Assembly (NCBI GenBank): GCA_049322355.1
Contig: JBMORG010000011.1
Location: 1-64,000, forward strand
Length of the DNA stretch: 64,000 nt
Direction: 5' to 3'
From: 0-14-0-80-60-11 sp049322355
GTDB taxonomy: Bacteria > Desulfobacterota > Desulfobaccia > Desulfobaccales > 0-14-0-80-60-11
In this document: piece after piece, positions 7,941 through 15,155 of the stretch
Numbering within the stretch: the stretch's first letter is position 1
How the letters are laid out: each line of letters opens with the position of its first letter
The notes under the pieces: generated by a model
Seen by the model: only the letters and a program-made list of their open reading frames with translations
The model's database searches: none
What the model was told of the DNA's origin: nothing
Made by a program: the position numbers and the translations under genes

Positions 7941-9119
7941 CTTTACCAACTCGGCGCTGTAAATAAAGGCCCCGTCCCGTTTAATCAACTGTCCAGCCCG
8001 ATTCTCGATGATCCAGCCACTGGCGCCTTTGCCTCCGAAGGGCAGGCGCAAGGGGGTGAAGATAAAATCCGGGTTGTCATAAGTCATGCCGAATTTTTCT
8101 GTCAGGGCGTCTCTGGCGCCTGGGGGCGGAGTGCCAAACCAGGCCACCAGGAAGGGGTAGCGGCTGTGTAAAACCTGGGACACCGCGGCCTGGTCGCTGT
8201 CTGCCGGGATCAAAGCCAGAAAGGGACCGAAGAGTTCCAAATCCGGCGGCTCCGAAGTTTCCAGGAGAAACGGCCCCTGCCACTGGCCTTCCCGGTGAGG
8301 CGGCACCAGGAATTGCGGGTCTTTGAGCGATTCCACGGCCCGCTCCAGGAGCTTGCGGGTCCGCTCCACCTTGATGGGGCCGATCCTGGTTTTGGGGTCC
8401 CGGGGGTCGCCCACCACCATCTCAGGCACCAACTCCAGGATCATGGCCTTCACCCGGTCATAAATCTCCCGGTGGATATAGGCCCGCTTCAAGGTGGTGC
8501 AGTACTGGCCGCCATTGATGAAGGCCCGGCGCACCACGAATTGCACCGCCCGTTTCAAGGGAGCATCTTTAAACAGGATCGCCGGCGGCAGGCCGCTGGG
8601 GCCGGCAAAAAAGAGCTTGTCGAAGTGCTGGGCCTGCCCTTCATAAACGGCCCCCACTGCGCCCCCGCCCGAAATGAAGAACACCCGCACCACAGGGTCG
8701 TGGACGCATTCCTGCCCGAACCTCCGGTTGTCCAGGCCCACCACCGCAGTGAAGCCCGGCAGTCCAGCCACTACCTCTTGAAAAACCGTGGCGCTCCTGG
8801 GGGTTTGCGAGGAACAACTGAAGCGGAACTGATTGCCCCCCAGGATGGCGGCGCCGCCCACCCGGGCCACCATGACGGGCGGAGCGTCATAAGGCAGGAT
8901 GGCAGCCACCGTGCCGTAAGGGGCTTTGCCCTCCACGAATGGGACTTCCTCCGCCATGGTGCGCAGGTGCTCCACGGCCATGTCCACTTCCATGGCCGCG
9001 GCGGTGCAGGGAGTGCCGATGTCCTCCCCCTCCGCGGCGATCAGGTCGTCCCGGCGACTTTCGAGACGCTCGGCCAATTCCTCCAACACTTGCAAACGCC
9101 CAGCTATTGTTCGGGCCAT
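7935..9119 (-). CDS. Aldehyde dehydrogenase family protein (atypical)
   Basis: NAD(P)-dependent aldehyde dehydrogenase fold. The nucleophile region reads INGGQYCTTL with Cys207, and a late segment LRLPFGGKGASGWI is typical. At 394 aa it lacks roughly the first 50-80 residues of classical members. The usual ELGGK segment, which carries the general-base Glu, is replaced by AGPSGLPPAIL near residues 172-181, so hydrolytic activity may be altered; an acylating role is possible. Substrate unknown. A Cys-containing segment FRFSCSSQ occupies the place of the usual NAD-binding KPSE motif. Confidence 0.8.
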   Translation of the reverse strand: MARTIAGRLQVLEELAERLESRRDDLIAAEGEDIGTPCTAAAMEVDMAVEHLRTMAEEVPFVEGKAPYGTVAAILPYDAPPVMVARVGGAAILGGNQFRFSCSSQTPRSATVFQEVVAGLPGFTAVVGLDNRRFGQECVHDPVVRVFFISGGGAVGAVYEGQAQHFDKLFFAGPSGLPPAILFKDAPLKRAVQFVVRRAFINGGQYCTTLKRAYIHREIYDRVKAMILELVPEMVVGDPRDPKTRIGPIKVERTRKLLERAVESLKDPQFLVPPHREGQWQGPFLLETSEPPDLELFGPFLALIPADSDQAAVSQVLHSRYPFLVAWFGTPPPGARDALTEKFGMTYDNPDFIFTPLRLPFGGKGASGWIIENRAGQLIKRDGAFIYSAELVKD

Positions 9120-9169
9120 TTTGTCGGTTCACCTTGCCCGCGCAGAAACCGTTGGCTTTAAATTCCCCA

Positions 9170-9661
9170 CTACCGGAGCCGTTTTTGCAGCCACACCACG
9201 TCCACGTCTTCCCCGAACTTGCGGCCCACCTTGGTTAAGCGGCCGCATTCCCGAAAACCGTTTTTCAAGTGGAACTTAAGACTATCGGGGTTGCGGGAAG
9301 ACACACTGGCCAGGATAGAGTCGATTCCCAGCTTTTCGGCCTGCTTCAAGAATAGGTCCAGCATGGCTTTGCCCAGGCCTTGACGGGTATGCTCCGGCAT
9401 AATGAAATAGGTGATTTCTGCAGTTCTTTTAAAAGTTGCCGCGGGATGGAAGGCCCGCAGGAAGCCGAACCCCACAACCTCTCCCCCGGCTTTAACTACC
9501 ACCCCGGGGTAACCCCGAGCCATTTCCATAAAACGACCGAAGAAATCTGCTCCCACCGGTTGGTCAAGATAAGCGGCATAGCTATTTTGAATGAAGAAGT
9601 TGAAAATATTAATGACGGCTTCCCGGTGGACCTCGGACAAGGGTTCGAAACTATATTGCAT
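9170..9661 (-). CDS. GNAT family N-acetyltransferase
   Basis: 163-aa acetyltransferase of the phosphinothricin/PAT-like GNAT group. The N-terminus has VINIFNFFIQNSYAAY. The acetyl-CoA loop is at ITYFIMPEHTRQGLGKAMLDLF, and the late segment RNPDSLKFHLKNGFRECG is the usual family signature. It transfers an acetyl group from acetyl-CoA to an amine; the acceptor is unknown. It lies 50 bp upstream of the aldehyde dehydrogenase gene on the same strand, possibly in one transcript. Confidence 0.88.
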   Translation of the reverse strand: MQYSFEPLSEVHREAVINIFNFFIQNSYAAYLDQPVGADFFGRFMEMARGYPGVVVKAGGEVVGFGFLRAFHPAATFKRTAEITYFIMPEHTRQGLGKAMLDLFLKQAEKLGIDSILASVSSRNPDSLKFHLKNGFRECGRLTKVGRKFGEDVDVVWLQKRLR

Positions 9662-10072
9662 AATCTTCGTCTTTTAACTACCTGACTAATTGGGTCTTGG
9701 GTCTCGTTAACCCAATTGCCAGACTATCACAAATTTGCATTGACGGGATTCCAAATTTTCCAGGAGAAATTTGTCACTGGTAGAAAGAATTGTCAACCAA
9801 GGCCGGATACAGCCTTCATGTGAAAAATAGTATTTTCTCCTTGACATGGGCGGCTGGGGCCATATAATCGAACGCAGAAGCTAAAACCCCCTTCCTTTTT
9901 TGGGGAAAATTTTATATATAATTAATCAGGTGTAATCTACTCGGTTTAGGTAAAAATTAACAACAGTCATAATAAGGAAAATACTGGAGCCACGACTAAA
10001 TGGAAGTTTTGGCAGGGGTCGTCCTTCAGCGCGGTTAAGGAAAATTTTCAAGAATCGTTAATCGGAGGAACA
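9662..10072. other. 411-bp intergenic region with promoter and long leader
   Basis: No gene seen. The right half holds a near-consensus promoter (9841-9868) and a leader of about 195 nt before the HdrD-like gene. The leader contains a C-run followed by a T-run and GGGG (about 9886-9905) that could form a weak hairpin. A GGAGGAA ribosome binding site precedes ATG 10073. Confidence 0.7.
9841..9868 (+). promoter_or_regulatory. Consensus sigma-70 type promoter
   Basis: TTGACA at 9841-9846, a 16-nt spacer, and TATAAT at 9863-9868. Both hexamers match consensus exactly. Transcription would start near 9875 and give a leader of about 195 nt for the HdrD-like selenoprotein gene. This is the strongest promoter-like signal I noticed in the window. 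Confidence 0.75.
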
Positions 10073-11431
10073 ATGGCAGAAGAGGCCGTTAAAGAAATCA
10101 AGGTGGACCGAAAACACCGCAAAATCGGGAACATCGCGCCCGAAATCGCGGACCGCTGTTATACCTGCGGCACCTGCGCCGGAGGTTGTCCCGCCACCGG
10201 CCTGGTCCCCGGTTGGGACCCCCGGAAGGCGATCCGGGCAATAGTTTTCGGGATGGAGCAGGAAGTCGTCGATTCCAAGTGGCCCTGGGTCTGCACCCTG
10301 TGCGGCCGCTGCCAGTACCAGTGCCCCATGGGCATCCAATTGATGCGGACTTTCCGGGCCTGCCGCACCGCCCGGGAGCGGGACAAGGTCCCCGGCCCCA
10401 TCCACAAGGGCACCATGATGAATCTCGAGCGGGGCAACAACCTCGGGATTCCCAGGGATGATTTTCTCTTCCTGCTGGCGGACCTGGGCGTGGAGATGGA
10501 AAACGATGAAGAGCAGCCCTGCCCCGGCTTTTATGTGCCGGTGGACAAAGAAGGCGCCAACGTCATCATTACCGTCAACTCCAAGGAGCCCTTCGGCGAG
10601 CCGGACGACATGAAGTTCTGGTGGCGCATCTTTTACGCCGCCAAGGAGGACTGGACCGTCTCTTCCACCAACTGGGAAGGAGTCAACTGGGGCCTGTTCT
10701 CCGGCGACGACCCGGCCTGGAAGGAACAGGTGAGCCGGGTCATCGAGAACGCCCGACGACTTAAGTGTAAAACCATCTTGTACCCTGAATGAGGGCACGC
10801 CTACTATGCAACCCGGGTCGGGTTCATGAATTGGTTCCCCGAAGTCTTCAACGAATTCAAGGTGGTCAGCGTCATGGACCTGCTGGAAGAGTATATCAAA
10901 TCCGGCAGGATCAAGCTTAATACCCATAAGTATCACGAAACTTATACCGTACACGATCCTTGCAACTACGTGCGCAAGTCCTTTATGCTCTATAAGGACG
11001 ACCCCACCAACGCCGAGAAGACCCGTTGGATCTCGCAGCAGTGCATTGATCCCAGCCTTTATCGGGAGATGTGCGACGATCCGCTGAACAACCTGTGTTG
11101 CGGCGCCGGCGGCGGGGCCTGGGCCATGCCTTACGATGCCGAGCGCCTGGCCTACGGCAAGATGAAGGCTGATCAGATCAAAGCCACCGGAGCCGAGATC
11201 GTCGTCGCCCCCTGCCATAACTGCCGGGATCAGATCATGAAAGGGTTGGCCAAGGAACACAAAGAGGGCCGCATGGATATGGGCAACTACCAGGAGACCC
11301 TGTATTTATGGGAACTGGTGGCCAACTGCCTGGAAATCGAACCCTGGAGCGAAGAGGAGCAGGCCAAGGCCCGGGAACTCCGCGACGCCCAGTTCGAGCG
11401 GGACGGGATTGAGTTGGAAGAAGAAGAATAA
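10073..11431 (+). CDS. HdrD/DsrK-like iron-sulfur oxidoreductase, predicted selenoprotein
   Basis: A single 452-residue protein read through an in-frame TGA at 10790-10792 (codon 240). Upstream of it lie two [4Fe-4S] motifs (CYTCGTCAGGCP and CTLCGRCQYQCP), as in HdrC. Downstream lies a CCG-type domain with HDPC, CCGAGGG and CHNC, as in HdrB/HdrD. The TGA falls in YPE-U-GHAYYATRVGF, where relatives have the ECGH cysteine, and the reading frame is the same on both sides. A SECIS-like hairpin follows (10806-10827). The Sec probably replaces a cluster-ligating or active-site Cys of a heterodisulfide reductase-type centre. The electron partners are unknown: no membrane or HdrA subunit is adjacent. 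It is followed by a strong terminator, so it is monocistronic. The alternative is a nonsense mutation. Confidence 0.85.
10806..10827 (+). promoter_or_regulatory. Predicted bacterial SECIS element
   Basis: ATG and AACCC (10806-10808, 10810-10814) pair with GGGTT and CAT (10820-10827), with C10809 bulged. This gives an 8-bp stem with a 5-nt loop GGGTC at 10815-10819. The loop begins 23 nt after the TGA. Loop G residues and one bulged base match the general form of SelB-binding hairpins; the loop contains GGTC, like E. coli fdhF. Confidence 0.75.
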
Positions 11432-11453
11432 ATTTTCTTTTAATGATGGCGAG

Positions 11454-11493
11454 AAGCCCGGCGAGCTTTGGTTTGCCGGGCTTTCTTTTTTTC
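11454..11493 (+). terminator. Rho-independent terminator after the HdrD-like gene
   Basis: A 9-bp stem (11454-11462 AAGCCCGGC with 11475-11483 GCCGGGCTT) and a 12-nt loop, followed by a T-rich tract to 11493. It separates the HdrD-like gene from the next methyltransferase and overlaps the false upstream extension of that gene. Confidence 0.85.
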
Positions 11494-11529
11494 GAAAAAG
11501 AATCGATTACTGGCCTGGAGGTCCCCCTC

Positions 11530-12162
11530 GTGACCATTGTTTCCATTTTCGAAGAAGCGGCCCAGGAGTATGACGCCTGGTTTGATAGGAACCGGGCGGT
11601 TTACGAGTCGGAGATTATGGCTTTAAAACGGTTCCTGCCATCCGCAGGCCGCGGCCTGGAGATCGGGGTAGGCACCGGCAGGTTCGCCGTCCCCCTGGGA
11701 ATCAGGGTGGGTGTGGAACCGGCGGCAGCCATGGCTGAGTTGGCGCGACGGCGGGGAATAATAGTGATCAGGGGCCTGGCTGAAGCCCTGCCTTTCCGCT
11801 CCGGCTCATTTGATCTGGTGGTGATGGTTACTGTGATTTGCTTCATTCGCGACCCATTTCTGGCGCTGACTGAAGCGGCTAGAACACTCAAACCCGGCGG
11901 GCACATCATTATCGGCATGATTGATAAAGCTAGTCCCTTGGGAAGGGGTTATGAAGCGCATAAGTCGGAGAGCAAGTTCTACCGGCAAGCCCATTTCTAC
12001 ACAGTCAACCAGGCGCTGGATTGGCTTACGAAACTGCCGTTCCGGATTACGCAAACCTGCCAAACCCTTTTTAAAGATTTGGGCGAAATAACCGATCCCG
12101 AGTCGGTACAAACCGGTCATGGCGCCGGGGGATTTGCGGTGATTGCCGCGCAAAGGACATGA
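11530..12162 (+). CDS. Class I SAM-dependent methyltransferase
   Basis: Methyltransferase of the UbiE/Methyltransf_11 type. The SAM-binding motif I is GLEIGVGTGRFAVPLG, followed by GVEPAAAMAELARRRG, then the DLVVMVTVICFIRD and TLKPGGHIIIGMID segments. I start it at GTG 11530 (210 aa), since GGAGG at 11517-11521 is well spaced and the upstream in-frame extension runs through the terminator hairpin of the preceding gene. Substrate unknown. Confidence 0.85.
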   Translation: MTIVSIFEEAAQEYDAWFDRNRAVYESEIMALKRFLPSAGRGLEIGVGTGRFAVPLGIRVGVEPAAAMAELARRRGIIVIRGLAEALPFRSGSFDLVVMVTVICFIRDPFLALTEAARTLKPGGHIIIGMIDKASPLGRGYEAHKSESKFYRQAHFYTVNQALDWLTKLPFRITQTCQTLFKDLGEITDPESVQTGHGAGGFAVIAAQRT

Positions 12163-12216
12163 TTGGCATTGCATAACTCTTCACCGGACTTATTATCATA
12201 GACGAGGAGGAGGGTT

Positions 12217-12786
12217 ATGAAAAAATCCATCGGACCCAGGACTATGGCCTTCCCCACCCCGGTCTGGGTGGTGGGAACCTATGACGCCAACGACAAACCT
12301 AACGCCATGACCGCGGCCTGGGCCTCCATCTGCTGCTCCAAGCCCCCGGCCATCGGCGTCTCCCTGCGCAAAGCCACTTACACCTACGGCAACTTGGTGG
12401 CCCGCCAGGCTTTTACCATCAGCGTGCCTTCCGAGACCCACGTCCGGGAGGCCGATTACCTGGGGATGGCTTCGGGCAAAGATCTAAACAAGTTCGCTGC
12501 CACGCGCCTCACCCCGGTGGCCAGCAAAGTGGTGGACGCTCCCTATGTGGAGGAGTTCCCCCTGGTGCTGGAGTGCAAACTCATCCACACCCTGGAGATC
12601 GGCCTCCACACCCTGTTCATCGGAGAGATTTTGGACGTCAAGGCTGATGAGAAGGTCATCGGGGAGAAAGGCTTCCCGGATATCGAAAAAGCCCGGCCCA
12701 TCGTCTTCGGTCCCGAGATTCGCACCTATCACGGCATCGGGAAATTTCTGGGCCAGGCCTTTGCCGTAGGCAGGGATATTGGATAG
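12217..12786 (+). CDS. Flavin reductase family protein (flavoredoxin-like)
   Basis: 189-aa FMN-binding split-barrel protein. Typical segments are PTPVWVVGTYDANDKPNAMTAAW, then CCSKPPAIGVSLRKATYTYGN, FTISVPSE and the late HTLFIGEILDVKAD. An AGGAGG lies about 9 nt before the ATG. Proteins of this type carry FMN and act as flavoredoxins or flavin reductases in sulfate reducers. It lies just upstream of the ArsM-like selenoprotein gene, with 61 bp between them, so it could supply reducing power, but this is inference. Confidence 0.87.
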   Translation: MKKSIGPRTMAFPTPVWVVGTYDANDKPNAMTAAWASICCSKPPAIGVSLRKATYTYGNLVARQAFTISVPSETHVREADYLGMASGKDLNKFAATRLTPVASKVVDAPYVEEFPLVLECKLIHTLEIGLHTLFIGEILDVKADEKVIGEKGFPDIEKARPIVFGPEIRTYHGIGKFLGQAFAVGRDIG

Positions 12787-12847
12787 CGGCGCACCCTCCC
12801 ACAGGCCGGAATGACTTTGCTACCAATGCTCCGTTGAGGTGAGTGCC

Positions 12848-13690
12848 ATGAGTCGGGAAATGACCGAAGCAGAAATCCGTCAGATTCGCACCGGCATCCG
12901 GGAGAAATATAACCGGGTGGCACAAGAAGGGGCTAGCTGCTGCTTTCAGTATCCCACGGGCCAGGAGGGCATGGAACGGCAGGGTTATCCTCCGGAAGTC
13001 CTACGGGATTTCCCTCCGGAAGTCCTGGCTGCTTTCTGCGGCGTGGGGAACCCCTTCAGCCTGGCCCGTCTCTTTCCCGGGGATGCGGTCCTGGACATCG
13101 GCTGCGGCGCCGGGGTGGACTCTTTGGTGGCGGCTCACTTGGTGGGGAAAGAAGGCCGGGTGGTGGGAGTTGACATCACCCCGGCCATGATTGAGAAAGC
13201 CCTGGCCCACTTGGGACGGCTCGGCTGGCCCCGGGTCAGCTTTCAGTTAGCGGAGGCAGAGGCCCTGCCCTTCCCGGAGGCCGAGTTTGATGCAGTGATC
13301 AGTAACGGCGTCTTCAACCTGACCATAAATAAGGCCAAGGCCCTGGAGGAGACGCACCGGGTCTTGAAGCCCGGCGGCCGCCTCCTGCTCGCGGATATGG
13401 TCCTGGTGGCGGCGCTGCCTGGGGACCTGGGGGACAAGGTGGAAAACTGGTTTCAGTGAATCGGCGGGGCCATCCCGGGAAAGGATTTCCTGGGTCTGAT
13501 GCTCAAGGCCGGCTTCCACCGGGCCGCGCTGCGCTCCTACACCGGTTTTAAGAGTTCCCCTTACACTGAAGGGGCGTTGTTCTACGGGGAAAAGCTGGTG
13601 GTTGCCAGCGCCAGAGACGCTGTCGCTTCCCTGGCCGGGCAGGTAACGGAGCCTCAACGGGAGAGTTTCTGCGAACCGGGCAGCGCCTGA
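12848..13690 (+). CDS. ArsM-like SAM methyltransferase, predicted selenoprotein
   Basis: A 280-residue protein read through TGA 13457-13459 (residue 204). The frame continues directly into UIGGAIPGKDFLGLMLKAGF. The N-terminus (EKYNRVA, a CC pair at 31-32, FCGVGNP with Cys64, VLDIGCGAGVDSLVAA) resembles arsenite methyltransferases. By my alignment Cys64 matches human AS3MT Cys61 and Sec204 matches Cys206 (the GECLGGAL segment). The third As-binding Cys (156, in SNCVINL) is Gly154 here (SNGVFNL). A strong SECIS-like hairpin follows the TGA. The start is ATG 12848, because GAGG at 12836-12839 overlaps the upstream GTG. The substrate may be a metalloid or a thiol/selenol compound. The alternative is a nonsense mutation. 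Confidence 0.85.
13474..13494 (+). promoter_or_regulatory. Predicted bacterial SECIS element
   Basis: A 9-bp uninterrupted stem (one G-U pair): 13474-13482 CCCGGGAAA pairs with 13486-13494 TTTCCTGGG, with a 3-nt loop GGA. The loop starts 24 nt after the TGA, almost the same distance as in the HdrD-like gene. G at the first loop positions fits the bacterial SECIS consensus. Confidence 0.78.
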
Positions 13691-13724
13691 AAGCCGAAAT
13701 AATGCCGTCCGGGGGCGGCCCAAA

Positions 13725-13753
13725 TTGTTGATTTTCAAAAACGTTTTTATAGT
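13725..13753 (+). promoter_or_regulatory. Candidate promoter for the TIR-like gene
   Basis: TTGTTG (13725-13730), a 17-nt spacer, TATAGT (13748-13753), in an AT-rich patch just before the gene at 13774. If used, the leader would be only about 12-15 nt. Confidence 0.4.
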
Positions 13754-13773
13754 CTTTTTAAGGTCTTAATAAA

Positions 13774-15057
13774 ATGGATCCTGTTTATTTTGCCCATGGC
13801 TACCGTGCCAGAGAAGCCCCTTTTGCCGCTCATTTCGGTTCTTTAATGCAACGAGTTGGATTTATCCCCAGTCTCGACCCTCCGTCTAATGACGTCAATG
13901 CTGCAAAACTAGAGCGACATCTCAGTTATACAAATGGATTAATCGCGGTAATTGCTAACCGCCCTGAAGGCCCATCACCTCATATACTTTTCGAAATATC
14001 AATGTGCATGCGGGCACGCAAACCATTGTTAGTGTTCATTGAAGATACCCTCCCCGACAATCTCGTTTCCAGTCATATACTTCAAAAAAGATATTCTGCT
14101 CGCTCCTATATCCGGGAAATACGTGAACATATGCATTCCTTGGAGATATTCCGAACTTATGTGGGTGACCGTCCTACACCAAGGTATCAAGGCAATATTC
14201 ATCAACGCTCATGCGTTTTACTGGGGGTAAAAGTGTTAAAGGAAGAATATTATGACCAAATTAAAACATTACTCAATGAAAGAGGATACCGTATTATTCT
14301 AATAGACTTTGAACAAGGCAGTGTGGTTCAGCCAGGAAATGTTCATTATGAAATTGCTAGTGCAAACCTTGCCATTTGTTGCGTGGATGATAAAAATCCG
14401 ATAACTAATTATTTACTCGGGGTAGTTCAGGAAGCATTAGTTCCGAGTATCTTGCTAACGGTAAACGAAAGTAGTCCTTTAAATCCTGAAATCCCTAATG
14501 AATATCAAAGAAGACTTATCCCCAGCACATACTCCGAAGAAGGAATTGAGATTATTAGGCGCCAGATTGAGCTTTTTGAAGAAGATTTTATTGAGCTAGA
14601 TAAAGAAGGCAAAGCTGAAAAATACGCGCAAGCCCTCGCTATGACAGCTTCCCCAATAGGGGATTATAGCCAGAGTATGCGCACTCATATTATTCAGGAG
14701 GTAACCATGGGCGATAAATATATTACTAGTGGCCAAGTTGGTGCTGTAGGGCCGAGTTCACATGCTCACGACATGAGTTTTACTCAAGTGTGGAATCAAA
14801 CGTCAAAAGATATAGATTTATCCACTCTTGCTCAAGAGCTTTCTATCCTCAGACAACATCTGCGTGCCGAAGCTCAAACCCCAGAGCAAGACCTGGCTAT
14901 AGGGGCAGTAGCCAATGCGGAACTTGCTGCTAAAACGGGAGATGGCCCTAAGGCTCTTGAATGGTTAAAAAAGGCAGGTAGCTGGGCGTTTGATGCAGCC
15001 ACTCGGATAGGTACCGATGTTGCAATTGCAGCATTAAAGGCAGCCTTAGGAATTTAA
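13774..15057 (+). CDS. Tandem TIR/deoxyribosyltransferase-like protein with C-terminal module, putative defence effector
   Basis: 427-aa soluble protein. Residues 1-110 look like a TIR or nucleoside deoxyribosyltransferase-like Rossmann domain: GLIAVI at 55-60, then SPHILFEISM with Glu74, then RKPLLVFIED. Residues 145-235 repeat the pattern (GNVHYEIASANLAICCVDD with Glu193, then LVPSILLTV). Residues 312-427 form a separate small module beginning MGDKYITSGQVGAVG and ending in amphipathic helices, a layout I associate with conflict or NTPase-linked proteins but cannot name. The gene is clearly more AT-rich than its neighbours, has no operon partner, and contains an internal AGGAGGT (14696-14702) before ATG 14707. 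A NAD- or nucleotide-cleaving immune effector is the best guess. No function is proven by sequence alone. Confidence 0.65.
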   Translation: MDPVYFAHGYRAREAPFAAHFGSLMQRVGFIPSLDPPSNDVNAAKLERHLSYTNGLIAVIANRPEGPSPHILFEISMCMRARKPLLVFIEDTLPDNLVSSHILQKRYSARSYIREIREHMHSLEIFRTYVGDRPTPRYQGNIHQRSCVLLGVKVLKEEYYDQIKTLLNERGYRIILIDFEQGSVVQPGNVHYEIASANLAICCVDDKNPITNYLLGVVQEALVPSILLTVNESSPLNPEIPNEYQRRLIPSTYSEEGIEIIRRQIELFEEDFIELDKEGKAEKYAQALAMTASPIGDYSQSMRTHIIQEVTMGDKYITSGQVGAVGPSSHAHDMSFTQVWNQTSKDIDLSTLAQELSILRQHLRAEAQTPEQDLAIGAVANAELAAKTGDGPKALEWLKKAGSWAFDAATRIGTDVAIAALKAALGI

Positions 15058-15155
15058 CAACTCATTTTGCTCCTCAACCGATAGCTTTGCAGCCAGGCTA
15101 AAAGATAGCGCTTGAATTCTGTTTGAATATCCGAGCAAAGAGAAGAAAACCGGGT

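Noticed and set aside
10058..11260. 400-aa minus-strand frame spanning the HdrD-like gene
   Set aside because: It is an antisense artefact of GC-rich codon bias. The plus strand has Fe-S motifs on both sides of the TGA.
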